From contig CBDUXP010000009.1 in NCBI GenBank assembly GCA_965371225.1, forward strand, positions 39,064 to 103,063: 64,000 nucleotides of DNA, in the 5' to 3' direction. Positions 53,307 through 61,673 of this stretch are shown here, in pieces. The notes beneath the pieces are model-generated. The model was not told the DNA's origin and ran no database searches. It saw nothing but the letters and a program-made list of their open reading frames with translations. The position numbers and the translations under genes were made by a program. How positions within the stretch are numbered: the stretch's first letter is position 1; each line of letters begins with the position of its first letter. Source of the DNA: CBDUXP01 sp965371225 [NCBI: uncultured bacterium] (GTDB lineage Bacteria; Abyssobacteria; SURF-5; CBDUXP01).

Positions 53307-54746
53307 TTAGCCACGCACGCTGATGCCCAGCCGCGCCATTTTCTTGTAGAGCGAGGTGCGCGGGACCCCTAGAATCTTCGCCGCCTGGGCTTTGCTGTTG
53401 CCCGTATGCGTCAGGACGCGCTCAATGTACGCGCGTTCGTGATCCGCGAGCGAGCGGAAGTGGTCCCCTTCCGCGTCCGTCCAGACGGGGTCGCCCCCCG
53501 CGTGGGGTCTGCTCTCCTCCAGGAAGGGAAACCCTTCGCGTCCCAGGACGGGCCCCGTGCTGAAGGTGACCGCCTGCTCCAGCGCGTGTAGCAGTTCCCG
53601 CACATTGCCCGGCCACGGATAGCCTTGCAGCGCGGGCAGGACGCCGGGTTCCAGCCGCGGCACCGGGCGCTCGCGCTCCCGCGCGAACCGCTGGAGAAAA
53701 TGGTCGCAGAGCAACGGAATGTCCTCCGGGCGCTGCCGGAGGGGGGGCAGCCAGATGGTGACGGCGCTCAGGCGATAGAACAAGTCTTCGCGCAGCACCC
53801 CGGCGGCCATCGCTTCCTTCAGCGGCCGGTTCGTCGACGCGATGATGCGCACGTCCACCTGCTTGGACGCGGCAGAGCCCACGGGGCGAATCTCGCCCGA
53901 CTCCAGGGCGCGCAGGAGGGCCGACTGCGCCAGCAGATCCATGGAGTTGATCTCGTCCAGGAACAGCGTGCCGCCGCCCGCCGCCTCGAACATGCCGCGC
54001 TTGGTCTCGACCGCGCCCGTGAACGCGCCCTTTAGATGTCCGTACAGTTCGCTCTCCAGCAGGGTGGTGGTCAGCGCGCCGCAGTTCACGGCGATGAAGG
54101 GGCCCTCGTGCCGCCGGCTGTACGCGTGAATGGCGCGCGCGACCAATTCCTTGCCCGTCCCCGTCTCCCCGGCGATGAGCACGGTACTGGCCGTGGGCGC
54201 CGCCTGCTCGATGCGTTGGTACGTCTGCTGCATGGCGACGCTGCGGCCGACCATGCCGGCGAAGGCGGCCCGGCCGGCCACAAGCTCGCGCAGACCGGAC
54301 AGTTCCCGCTCGAGGTGACGCTTCTCCGCGGCCCGGCGCACGGTGGTCGTGAGCTGATCGATGTGGCTGAAGGGTTTGGTCAGGAAGTCGTATCCCCCTT
54401 CCTTCATGCCCTGCACGGCCGTCGAGACATCCGCATAGGCGGACATGAGGATGACCTCGATGCGCGGATCGAAGGCTTTCACGGCCCGCAGCACGCCGAT
54501 GCCGTCCAACCCCGGCATGCGCAGGTCCGAGACCACCACGTCCCAGGGTGCCTCTCCCAGCCGCCGCGTCGCCTCGTCTCCCGAGTTGACCGCGGTCACG
54601 GTGAAGCCCGCCAGGGTCAAGGTGCGATGCACCACCCGCAGGATGGCCGCATCGTCGTCCACGATCATGACCGTGCCGCGCGACGCCGGCGCTCCACGTG
54701 TTCCCGGCTCAGCCGCTGCGCTCAGTGGTGCGTCCTGTTCCGTCAC
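53307..54746 (-). CDS. NtrC-family sigma54-dependent response regulator
   Basis: The protein has 479 residues. A receiver domain (MIVDDDAAIL, phospho-acceptor in VVVSDLRMPGLDG, LTKPF) is followed by an AAA+ domain with Walker A GETGTGKE, the sigma54-contacting GAFTGA and GGTLFLDEIN. A Fis-type helix-turn-helix ends the protein (SKAQAAKILGVPRTSLYKKM). It activates RpoN promoters after phosphorylation by an unlinked kinase; none is nearby. The GTG at 54746 is a compromise: an ATG at 54773 and an ATG at 54668 are alternatives. It overlaps the upstream trypsin-TPR gene by 38 bases, so the two are co-transcribed. Confidence 0.9.
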   Translation of the reverse strand: MTEQDAPLSAAAEPGTRGAPASRGTVMIVDDDAAILRVVHRTLTLAGFTVTAVNSGDEATRRLGEAPWDVVVSDLRMPGLDGIGVLRAVKAFDPRIEVILMSAYADVSTAVQGMKEGGYDFLTKPFSHIDQLTTTVRRAAEKRHLERELSGLRELVAGRAAFAGMVGRSVAMQQTYQRIEQAAPTASTVLIAGETGTGKELVARAIHAYSRRHEGPFIAVNCGALTTTLLESELYGHLKGAFTGAVETKRGMFEAAGGGTLFLDEINSMDLLAQSALLRALESGEIRPVGSAASKQVDVRIIASTNRPLKEAMAAGVLREDLFYRLSAVTIWLPPLRQRPEDIPLLCDHFLQRFARERERPVPRLEPGVLPALQGYPWPGNVRELLHALEQAVTFSTGPVLGREGFPFLEESRPHAGGDPVWTDAEGDHFRSLADHERAYIERVLTHTGNSKAQAAKILGVPRTSLYKKMARLGISVRG

Positions 54747-56238
54747 GAGCCTCGTCGTCGCTTTCGGCCGCATTATCCGTTGCGGTCTTGGTGTCTGGCA
54801 ACTCCGCCGCCACCGGCGTCCGGGAGGCGGGGGGGCCACCCCGAACGTAGGCCATTGCCGTGGCCGCCGCCGGCGTCCCCGGCGCCAGTTGCGCGAATCG
54901 CAGAAACGCGCTCCGCGCCGCCCGCGGCCGATCCATCGCGGTGGCGTAGAGCACCCCCAGATTGTAATGCGCGCGCACGCCCACCGGATTGATTTCCACG
55001 GCGCGCTGCAAGGCCGTCTCCGCTTGGGTCGGCATCCCCAGGCGTCGATAGGCTTCGCCGAGTGTCGACCACGCCTCTGCCGCCTCCGGCTCCAGCACCG
55101 TGAGGCTTTCCAGCGCCCGCACTGCCCCGCCCGGGTCGCCGCCGTCCAGCAGCACGAGCGCCAGGTTCACGTACGCGTCCGTGAAAGTCGGGTCGCGGCG
55201 GATGACCTGCCGGTACGCGGCGGCCGCGGTGGCGTGCCCCGCCCGGAGCCGCGCGGCGGCAACCCCCAAGTTGTACCTGGTGAGCATGGCCCCCGGCTCG
55301 AGCACGAGCGCCATGCGGAACGCCCACATCGCGCGCTCGGGATTCGGATGCGCCACGCCAATCCGCAGGTAGTCGGCGGCGACTAGGCCGAACACCGGCG
55401 TGGTGGGCTGGCCGCGAATCAACTGATCGATGACCCGCGCCATGGACACGGCGTGGGCCGGCGCCGTCTCATCCCCCGCGTCCACTACGAGGCCGACCAG
55501 GCGTCCACGCCGGTCGAACACGCCCCCGCCCGCGCTCCCGGGGGTGAGGCTCTCCCCCAGGCTGACGCGGTCTGGCTCGGCCGATGCCGGGGGGGAGGCG
55601 GTCACCGACTTCGTGGCGATTCCGATGCCCGACGCACACGCCAGCATGACCAGGGATGCACCGGGTCCCATGACGCCCACGGGGTCCAGCGCGGTGGGCT
55701 CGCCCCCGGGTGCCAGGGGCGCGCGCAGGACCGCGATACCCCCCTGCTCGTCGGTCAACACCACCTCGGCGGGCACGGTCCAGCGATTCGGTACGCTGGC
55801 AAACACCCCCGTTGCGGTCGCCAGGCCTGCCGCGGTCGTCAGCACGTGGCCCGTGTTGCCGATGAGCACGCCACTCACGGAGGTCTCTCCGGTCTCCTCC
55901 ACGCGCGTGATGCACACGACACTCGAGCGAACAGCCGCCTGGACCTGCTCGGTCGTGAGTCCGGGCGACTCGGACGTGCTCTCGGGGGAGGATGGGAGAC
56001 GAAACGGGCGTGGCTCGGACAGCAGGCCGACGGCGGGAGGCGCGTGGGTGGCAACTACCACGGGGGAGGGCGGATTCGCGAGCGGGTCGTCCGATTCGGT
56101 GAACGGTTCGTCCACCTCCAGCGGCGCGGGCGGGCGCGGCAGGGGGCCCACGTGGATGCCGAAGATCGCGTAGCTCGCGCACACCAGCGCCAGGCACGTG
56201 AGGCCCAGGGAAAGCGCATTCCTCAGGCGAGCCGACAT
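54709..56238 (-). CDS. Membrane-anchored pseudo-trypsin domain with TPR repeats
   Basis: The protein has 509 residues. An N-terminal membrane helix (LSLGLTCLALVCASYAIFGI) and a Pro-rich linker lead to a trypsin/HtrA-like domain (about 105-270), then about five TPR repeats (about 290-450). The triad is missing: the His position reads TTAAGLA in place of TNAHVVA, the Asp position reads GGIAVL in place of DLAVL, and the Ser position reads GSAGGG in place of GNSGGP. It should be a binding and not a cleaving module. The ATG at 56238 follows TACTAT by 6 bases. It is co-transcribed with the NtrC-type regulator. Confidence 0.82.
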   Translation of the reverse strand: MSARLRNALSLGLTCLALVCASYAIFGIHVGPLPRPPAPLEVDEPFTESDDPLANPPSPVVVATHAPPAVGLLSEPRPFRLPSSPESTSESPGLTTEQVQAAVRSSVVCITRVEETGETSVSGVLIGNTGHVLTTAAGLATATGVFASVPNRWTVPAEVVLTDEQGGIAVLRAPLAPGGEPTALDPVGVMGPGASLVMLACASGIGIATKSVTASPPASAEPDRVSLGESLTPGSAGGGVFDRRGRLVGLVVDAGDETAPAHAVSMARVIDQLIRGQPTTPVFGLVAADYLRIGVAHPNPERAMWAFRMALVLEPGAMLTRYNLGVAAARLRAGHATAAAAYRQVIRRDPTFTDAYVNLALVLLDGGDPGGAVRALESLTVLEPEAAEAWSTLGEAYRRLGMPTQAETALQRAVEINPVGVRAHYNLGVLYATAMDRPRAARSAFLRFAQLAPGTPAAATAMAYVRGGPPASRTPVAAELPDTKTATDNAAESDDEARDGTGRTTERSG

Positions 56239-56244
56239 GCGCTC

Positions 56245-56250
56245 ATAGTA
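56245..56250 (-). promoter_or_regulatory. -10 box for a leaderless trypsin-TPR transcript
   Basis: On the minus strand TACTAT ends 6 bases before the ATG at 56238. No Shine-Dalgarno sequence and no -35 box are visible. The spacing matches the other candidate leaderless starts in this window. Confidence 0.4.
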
Positions 56251-56279
56251 CCCGCGGCTCGGCCGGCGTGTGGGCGGCG

Positions 56280-57710
56280 TCAGGTGTTGGCGGCTTGGCG
56301 CCGGCGATCCAGCTCCACGCGAATTTCGTGGTGCGCCTCGCGGCTCAGGGGATACCAGGTGAACGCGAGCGCCCCGAGCGCAAAAAAGAGGGCGACGACC
56401 GGACCGAAGAAGAAGCGGAATCCCTCGATGGTGTAGGCCGACTGTTCGGCCTCGGGAACGAAGTCGATGAACGCCAAGATGAACCCCACAAAGGCCGCGC
56501 CCATGGCCATGGGGAATTTCGTGAGGAACCACTGCACGGAGAAGAAGTTCGCTTCCCGCCGCCGGTGGGTGTGCAGTTCGTCCAGGTCGCAGATGTCCGC
56601 AAGGAGGGACGTGCTGAGGATCGCATTGCCGGCCACGCCCGCCCCGCCGAACGCCATGAGCGCGTAGGTCATCCACAAGCGGTCGGGCGACATCCAATAG
56701 GCCGCCAGGAACAGGACCGACATCATGTTCAGCACCACCCGGTAGGCCGTGCCCTTGCTGGTGATGGCGCTGAGGCGCAGCCACAGGGGAATGGACGCCA
56801 GCCCGGCCACGATCTGGCTCACCAGGAAGTACTTGATGTGCTCGGCCTGGTCCAGCCAGTAGATGCTGACCATGACCAGCAGCCCGCCGACCACCGACCA
56901 GCCGAAGGTCTTGAGCGCGCTGCACAGCAGCAGCACGAGGAACGGCCGGTTGGTGAGCGTGGTGCGCATCGCCTGCAGGATGGGCGGGTGATCGCCGTCG
57001 TGCTGCCGCTCGGGTTCGCGCGTGAACCAGTACGGGACCAGGCACGACGCAAACAGGACACTGCCGAAGCACACCCCCATCCACCCCCACGCCTCGTGCG
57101 GCGTCCAACCGAAGGGGAGTTCCTCCCCCTTCTTGCCGAAGATGGCAATGGCCGGGAGAATGCCCCCGATCAGGGACCCCAAGTTGTAAAACACCGTCCG
57201 CCACCCGGTGACGCTCGTGCGCTCGTCATAGTCCTCCGTCATCTCGGCACCCAGGGCGTAGTACGGGACCGTGAAAACGGTGGAGCTGGTGTAGAGCGCG
57301 ATGTATAGGCCGCCCAGGTACAGCGCGAGCATGTTCTGGCTGAGGCCCTGGGGAGCCGCCCAGATCGCCCAGAAAAAGATCGCGAAGGGCGCGGCCCCGC
57401 CGAGCATGAACACCCGGCGACGGCCCAAGCGGTGCCGCGTCCGGTCGCTCCACTGGCCGATCAACGGATCGCTCACGGCGTCCCAGATGCGCGACGCCAT
57501 GATGGCCAGGCCCGCGAGCGCCGGGTCCAGCCGCATCACGTCCACGTAAAAGAGCATCACGTAGACGCCCAGGGCCTGCGCTTTCAAGCCCGACGACATG
57601 CCCCCCACGCCGTAGGCGGCCTTCTGCCACGTGCTCAGCCGCCGCGCCACCCCCTCGGCAACTGTCGCGAGCGGTGCCCCTCCCTCAACCTCCGTAACCC
57701 CCTGCGCCAT
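56280..57710 (-). CDS. GPH/MelB-type cation-sugar symporter (MFS)
   Basis: The protein has 476 residues and twelve predicted helices. Family motifs are YGVGGMSSGLKAQALG at the start, ASRIWDAVSDPLIGQWSDRT in loop 2-3 (the cation-binding Asp region) and FYNLGSLIGGILP. It belongs to the glycoside-pentoside-hexuronide:cation symporters. The sugar is unknown, and no glycosidase lies nearby. It is divergent from a MerR-type gene, which may control it. A good promoter is present at 57719-57747. Confidence 0.87.
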   Translation of the reverse strand: MAQGVTEVEGGAPLATVAEGVARRLSTWQKAAYGVGGMSSGLKAQALGVYVMLFYVDVMRLDPALAGLAIMASRIWDAVSDPLIGQWSDRTRHRLGRRRVFMLGGAAPFAIFFWAIWAAPQGLSQNMLALYLGGLYIALYTSSTVFTVPYYALGAEMTEDYDERTSVTGWRTVFYNLGSLIGGILPAIAIFGKKGEELPFGWTPHEAWGWMGVCFGSVLFASCLVPYWFTREPERQHDGDHPPILQAMRTTLTNRPFLVLLLCSALKTFGWSVVGGLLVMVSIYWLDQAEHIKYFLVSQIVAGLASIPLWLRLSAITSKGTAYRVVLNMMSVLFLAAYWMSPDRLWMTYALMAFGGAGVAGNAILSTSLLADICDLDELHTHRRREANFFSVQWFLTKFPMAMGAAFVGFILAFIDFVPEAEQSAYTIEGFRFFFGPVVALFFALGALAFTWYPLSREAHHEIRVELDRRRQAANT

Positions 57711-57718
57711 CGGGGGCG

Positions 57719-57747
57719 AGTATAGCGCTCAGACCGCCCGAGGCCAA
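57719..57747 (-). promoter_or_regulatory. Promoter of the symporter gene
   Basis: On the minus strand TTGGCC (57742-57747) and TATACT (57719-57724) are 17 bases apart. The -10 box ends 8 bases before the ATG at 57710, so the transcript has essentially no leader. Confidence 0.5.
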
Positions 57748-57814
57748 CGCGAGCGGCCCCACGCGCCCCGCCATCCCACTTGACCGGGGCCGGTCGAGAT
57801 GGCAGCGGTATGTA

Positions 57815-57833
57815 TGGTATAACTATGCATAGT
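57815..57833 (+). promoter_or_regulatory. Extended -10 box and perfect 12-base palindrome before the MerR-type gene
   Basis: TGGTATAAC (57815-57823) is an extended -10 element. It overlaps ACTATGCATAGT (57822-57833), a perfect 12-base palindrome at the expected transcription start. The palindrome is a candidate operator for the MerR-type regulator encoded directly downstream. Confidence 0.5.
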
Positions 57834-57845
57834 AAAGCTATTCAT

Positions 57846-58583
57846 ATGGAAGGCCTGGAAAGAGCAGCGACCGGGAAACCCCCGCCCGCGGGGATGCGCA
57901 TGGCGGAGCTGGTCGACCGCACCGGGGTGCCCAAGACGACCATTCTCTACTACCTCTGCGAGGGGCTCCTCCCCCCACCGGAGCGGCCGTTTCCCAATCA
58001 GGCGCTCTACGGGCGGGAACACATCGAGCGGCTGCAACTCATCACCGAGGTGCGGCAGACGTACCACTTCCCCCTCGCCAAGATTCGCAGCTTGCTACGG
58101 ATGGTTGACCAGGGCGCGTCACCCGCTGCGGTGGCCCGCCTGAACGAGCGGATGTTCGGGCCGCGTGGGGGCGAACCGGTTTCCGAGCGCCGCTGGACGC
58201 TCGCCGAGTTCTGCGAGGAGACCGCCTTGGCGGAGCCGCTGGTGCGCCGCGCGCTGGATGCGCAACTGCTCAATCCCTTCGTACGGGGCGGGGAGCTGGA
58301 GTTCGACAGCGCCGACGTGGAGATTGGCGACGTGTTGGGATCCGCCCCGCGCCTGGGCCTCGCCATTGACGATCTTCAATTTATCGTGGGGCACGCGCGC
58401 GCCATCGCCGATGGGGAGATGGCCCTGCGCGAACGGGTCGTGGCCGCACGCCCGTTGGACCAAGAGATCGAGTTGACGACGGAACTGACGGAGATGGCGC
58501 GAAAGCTCCACACGTACATCGTGGATCGCATGTTCATCGCGACAGCGACACGGCAGCGGCTCGGGGGGAAGACGGGCAGCTAG
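57846..58583 (+). CDS. MerR-family regulator with two helix-turn-helix segments
   Basis: The protein has 245 residues from the ATG at 57846; the next ATG, at 57894, would drop 16 residues ahead of the first helix-turn-helix. The MerR DNA-binding part is clear: MAELVDRTGVPKTTILYYLCEGLLPPP and REHIERLQLITEVRQTYHFPLAKIRSLL. A second winged-helix-like segment follows (WTLAEFCEETALAEPLVRRALDAQ), then a C-terminal helical region without Cys pairs, so metal sensing is unlikely. It probably regulates the divergent symporter and the downstream oxidoreductase, which starts 24 bases after its stop. Confidence 0.85.
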   Translation: MEGLERAATGKPPPAGMRMAELVDRTGVPKTTILYYLCEGLLPPPERPFPNQALYGREHIERLQLITEVRQTYHFPLAKIRSLLRMVDQGASPAAVARLNERMFGPRGGEPVSERRWTLAEFCEETALAEPLVRRALDAQLLNPFVRGGELEFDSADVEIGDVLGSAPRLGLAIDDLQFIVGHARAIADGEMALRERVVAARPLDQEIELTTELTEMARKLHTYIVDRMFIATATRQRLGGKTGS

Positions 58584-58607
58584 CAGCGCCCGACGGAGGA
58601 GGACCCC

Positions 58608-60164
58608 ATGGATTGGAAGACGTGGCATCCGAAGAAGCAGCACCTGAGCCGGGAGTGGGACGCGATATTCATCGGTGCGGGGTTGGGCGCGCTCATGTGC
58701 GCCGCCCGGCTGGCGAAGGCGGGCCTGCGCTGCCTGGTGCTCGACCAGCATTACGTGGCGGGCGGCTACGCCCACCACTTCCAACGAAAGCACAAGGGCG
58801 CCAAGTATCTGTTCGACGTGGCGCTCCACCAGACCGGCAGCCTCAAGGATGGCGAGTTCATGCGCCGGGCGTTCGAGGAGGTCGGCGTTCTCGACAAGAT
58901 CGAGCTGGTCGAGATGGAGGTGGTGCACCGCTCGGTCTTCCCCGGCCTGGACATCACCGTGCCCCAAGACTTGGAGGCCTATCGCGCCCTGCTCAAGGAG
59001 AAGTTCCCCGACGAGTCCGCGGCCATCGACCGGTACATCGAGATCATGCTGGCCATCCCCGCCGAATTGAGCACACTCCAGAGCCCGGACGGCGAGATGC
59101 GGGGCGATCCTGCGGAGTTGGCCCCCACCGCCATGCGCTACATGACCAGTTCGTTGGAGGATGTGTTTGACGACACGGTGCAACATCCGCTGCTCCGCGC
59201 CCTCCTCGCCCAGCTCTGGGCGTATCTCGGCCTGCCGCCAAAAGAATGTTCGGCCATCATTTGGGCGCAAATGTGGTGCAGCTTCCACGTGGGCGGCTGC
59301 TTCTACATTCGCGGCGGCGGCCAGGCGCTGAGCAACGCCTTCTGCGTGGTTATCGAGGACGGGGGGGGCGCCATCAAGCTGCGCACGTTGGTGGAGCAGA
59401 TTCTCTGCGACGATGCGGGACGCGCCTATGGCATCCGCACGGCGGACGGTGTGGAGTTCACCGCTCCCGTCGTCGTGTCGAACGCCTCGACCCTGGATAC
59501 CTTCAACAACATGGTTGAAGCGCAGTGGGTGCCGGACGATCTGCGCGAGCAGGTGAACGCCACCCCCATCAGCACCTCCATTATCGAGGCGTACGTGGGC
59601 ATTGATGGCGATGCCGCCGAGCTGGGCCTGAAAGAGCATGAGTACTTCCTGAATCTCGGTACGGATTACCAGGCCGAATGGGAGGCCGTCCAGCAGGGCG
59701 AGATGGAGCACGTCAGCGTGCTGCTCGCGAACCACAGCAGCGTGAACGCCGACGCCTGTCCCCCGGGCAAGTCCGTGGTCGAGGCCGCGATCCTCGCCGT
59801 GGGCGACCACTGGATCGGGTTGCCCGAGGCGGAGTACGAAGCCAAAAAGGCGCGGGTCACCGAGGTGCTGCTCGACAAAATGAGCGAGGTGATTCCCGAC
59901 ATCCGCGAGCGGATCGAGGTCATCGAGGTCGGCACGCCCAAGACCATGTACGACTACTCGCTCAATCCGAACGGCGCGGTCTACGGCTATGCGAACCTGC
60001 CCACGAGCCACACCGTCTTCCGCCCGCAGCAGCGCACGCCCATCCCGGGGCTGTACCTGGCGAGCGCGTGGACATTCCCCAGCGCGGGGTTCGGCGGCGC
60101 GATGACGTCCGGCTATGTCGCCGCGGCCCTCATCTTGGCGGATCGGGCCCGCGCAGCCGCCTGA
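58608..60164 (+). CDS. CrtI/retinol-saturase-like FAD-dependent oxidoreductase
   Basis: The protein has 518 residues. The N-terminal dinucleotide-binding motif is IFIGAGLGALMCAARLAKAG with LVLDQHYVAGGYA. The C-terminal FAD segment (IPGLYLASAWTFPSAGFGGAM) is that of phytoene desaturases, carotenoid isomerases and retinol saturases. No other carotenoid gene is in the window, so substrate is open: a terpenoid, sterol or lipid are all possible. The ATG has GGAGGAGGA 4 bases upstream. It follows the MerR-type gene by 24 bases. Confidence 0.88.
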   Translation: MDWKTWHPKKQHLSREWDAIFIGAGLGALMCAARLAKAGLRCLVLDQHYVAGGYAHHFQRKHKGAKYLFDVALHQTGSLKDGEFMRRAFEEVGVLDKIELVEMEVVHRSVFPGLDITVPQDLEAYRALLKEKFPDESAAIDRYIEIMLAIPAELSTLQSPDGEMRGDPAELAPTAMRYMTSSLEDVFDDTVQHPLLRALLAQLWAYLGLPPKECSAIIWAQMWCSFHVGGCFYIRGGGQALSNAFCVVIEDGGGAIKLRTLVEQILCDDAGRAYGIRTADGVEFTAPVVVSNASTLDTFNNMVEAQWVPDDLREQVNATPISTSIIEAYVGIDGDAAELGLKEHEYFLNLGTDYQAEWEAVQQGEMEHVSVLLANHSSVNADACPPGKSVVEAAILAVGDHWIGLPEAEYEAKKARVTEVLLDKMSEVIPDIRERIEVIEVGTPKTMYDYSLNPNGAVYGYANLPTSHTVFRPQQRTPIPGLYLASAWTFPSAGFGGAMTSGYVAAALILADRARAAA

Positions 60165-60176
60165 CGCGACCGACCG

Positions 60177-60803
60177 CTAGGGGAACAGGGGCTGGATGGG
60201 TTCGGCTTCCAAGTCGAAGTCCAGTTCCAGATCCAGATCCGGCTCCGGAACCAGAGGCAGGCGACGGGACTCCGCGTCCCGGGCGGGGGGCGCCGGGGGT
60301 TCCAGCTTGGGGAAGGGGGGACCGGCGTCGCGAAATGGGTGTGGCATCCGCTCGCCCGTGACGTACGTGCGGTAGCCGGTCACCACGAGGCTCTCCGGCG
60401 CGAACGTGATGACGAGCTTGCGCTGCGCCGCAATCTGTTGGCTGCGCGCGGTCTCCGCCCCCGGCCCCAGCGGACGCAGGGCGCTGGCGTATATCCACAC
60501 CTCGTCGCCCGTCACCACGCTTTCGCGCTGCGTCGGGTAGCCGAAGCGGCGGAGCAGCTCCTCCCGCGTCGTCTCCCCAACGCGCACGGCCCCGGGCTGC
60601 GCGTTTACCGGAGCGGGGATCCACGATGTTCCATCCTCCGCGGGCACCAGGTACGCATCATTGAACACCTGGTGCGCGGACGGCCGCGTCGCGGCCGCGC
60701 TTGGCGCACGCCACTCGGCCGGCGCCGGGGTCGTGGCACCGCGGCTGCACCCTCCCGCCCAGAGCGCGAGCGCGGTCAGCACGGGCACGTGGCGGATGCG
60801 CAT
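60177..60803 (-). CDS. SmpA/BamE-like lipoprotein with acidic tail
   Basis: The protein has 208 residues. The signal peptide ends ALWAGGC, a lipobox. The central part (VRVGETTREELLRRFGYPTQ, DEVWIYASALRP) follows the SmpA/OmlA pattern of BamE-like proteins. The C-terminus is Pro-rich and then an acidic repeat (EPDLDLELDFDLEAEP). It is probably outer-membrane anchored; a role in outer-membrane protein assembly is inference. It follows clpS by 42 bases on the same strand. Confidence 0.72.
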   Translation of the reverse strand: MRIRHVPVLTALALWAGGCSRGATTPAPAEWRAPSAAATRPSAHQVFNDAYLVPAEDGTSWIPAPVNAQPGAVRVGETTREELLRRFGYPTQRESVVTGDEVWIYASALRPLGPGAETARSQQIAAQRKLVITFAPESLVVTGYRTYVTGERMPHPFRDAGPPFPKLEPPAPPARDAESRRLPLVPEPDLDLELDFDLEAEPIQPLFP

Positions 60804-60845
60804 GGGATGGGCGAAGGGGATCGGGGTGCCTGTCAGGAGGGCGTG

Positions 60846-61169
60846 TTACGCCTCGTCCAGTTCCACTTGCAGTTGAATTTCACGCAGCACGCTCGCGACG
60901 CGTTTGCACTGATCCTTCTCGCCAGTATAGGCCGTCGCCAAGCCACGGGTGTGGACCTCGTGAGCGATTTGCGCGGCCTGCTCTTCGTTGCACCCGGTGG
61001 CCTTTCGCAGTTGGCCGATCACCTCGTCGAACGTGTGGATGTCGTCGTTGTAGAGAATAACGCGCCAGAGTTTCTCAAGCTGTTCTTCGAGCGCGGTCGC
61101 GGCGTCGGTGCGACTCCACTCGTCCGTGTCCGCCGCCCGCGGGCGCACGCGCCAAGCCGGGATTTCCAC
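60846..61169 (-). CDS. clpS: ClpS adaptor of the Clp protease
   Basis: The protein has 107 residues. The ClpS core is clear: LWRVILYNDDIHTFDEVI (the NDD/TF motif that holds N-degron substrates) and HTRGLATAYTGEKDQCKRV. ClpS delivers N-end-rule substrates to ClpA-ClpP; clpA is not in the window. The start is the GTG at 61169, with TAAAAT (61176-61181) 6 bases before it, so the message may be leaderless. Confidence 0.93.
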   Translation of the reverse strand: MEIPAWRVRPRAADTDEWSRTDAATALEEQLEKLWRVILYNDDIHTFDEVIGQLRKATGCNEEQAAQIAHEVHTRGLATAYTGEKDQCKRVASVLREIQLQVELDEA

Positions 61170-61175
61170 CCCGAC

Positions 61176-61181
61176 ATTTTA
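61176..61181 (-). promoter_or_regulatory. -10 box for a leaderless clpS transcript
   Basis: On the minus strand TAAAAT ends 6 bases before the clpS GTG. There is no Shine-Dalgarno sequence and no clear -35 box. Confidence 0.4.
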
Positions 61182-61673
61182 TCGTGCGCCCGGCAGCCGC
61201 GCCTGGCGGTTTGGCGCAACGGTCTCAGAAAAAAAAGTGGCCCGCGCGGGAGGCAACTCGCGCGGGCCGAAGACCGACCTGGCGCCTGTCCGGGACGCCC
61301 TGGCAGTCAGATGATGGAGTCTCTCACCCAGAGCGTCAACAGTCCCGACCCATACCCTTGAGGCGTCAACGTGACGGTGAGCTGGCTCCAACCGGAGAGT
61401 CCGACTGGGACCTACCGGGCCGCCCTTGCGGACGGTCAGCGCTGTATTTTGCAGGGAGGGTGCCACCATTGGGTGTACTGCTGATAGCAGATGTGGCCAC
61501 AGTCATAGGTCATGTAAAAGCTATATTGTCAACAGGTTATGTGTGGTTCAGTCACCGCGAGTATGTTTGTTTCGCGTCACAGGTGGGATGCAGTCTTGTT
61601 ATTTCCAGGCTAGCCCGCAAAAACCACGAAAATCCGGTACCGCAAATTGCGGGCGTGCGACAGAAAGCGGTAC
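61182..61673. other. Intergenic region holding an orphan transcript-like unit
   Basis: The 504 bases between clpS and the M28 gene hold no confirmed gene. On the minus strand TTGACA (61527-61532) and TATGAC (61502-61507), 19 bases apart, form a weak promoter. A strong terminator ends at 61229. Between them an open frame from the ATG at 61469 loses protein character near 61411, where a different frame continues with a beta-strand-like tail (LTVTLTPQGYGSGLLTLWVR) ending at 61307. This may be a frameshifted gene remnant or a small RNA of about 270 bases. It matches none of the standard housekeeping RNAs that I know. Confidence 0.4.
61229..61268 (-). terminator. Rho-independent terminator
   Basis: On the minus strand a perfect 10-pair GC stem (GGCCCGCGCG with CGCGCGGGCC, loop of 10) is followed by AC and eight U residues. 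It is the clearest intrinsic terminator in the window. It ends a minus-strand transcript coming from 61270-61520 and insulates clpS. Confidence 0.85.

Noticed and set aside
60190-60245. Short direct repeats in DNA near the end of the BamE-like lipoprotein gene
   Set aside because: They encode the acidic DLDLELDFDL tail; coding repetition explains them.
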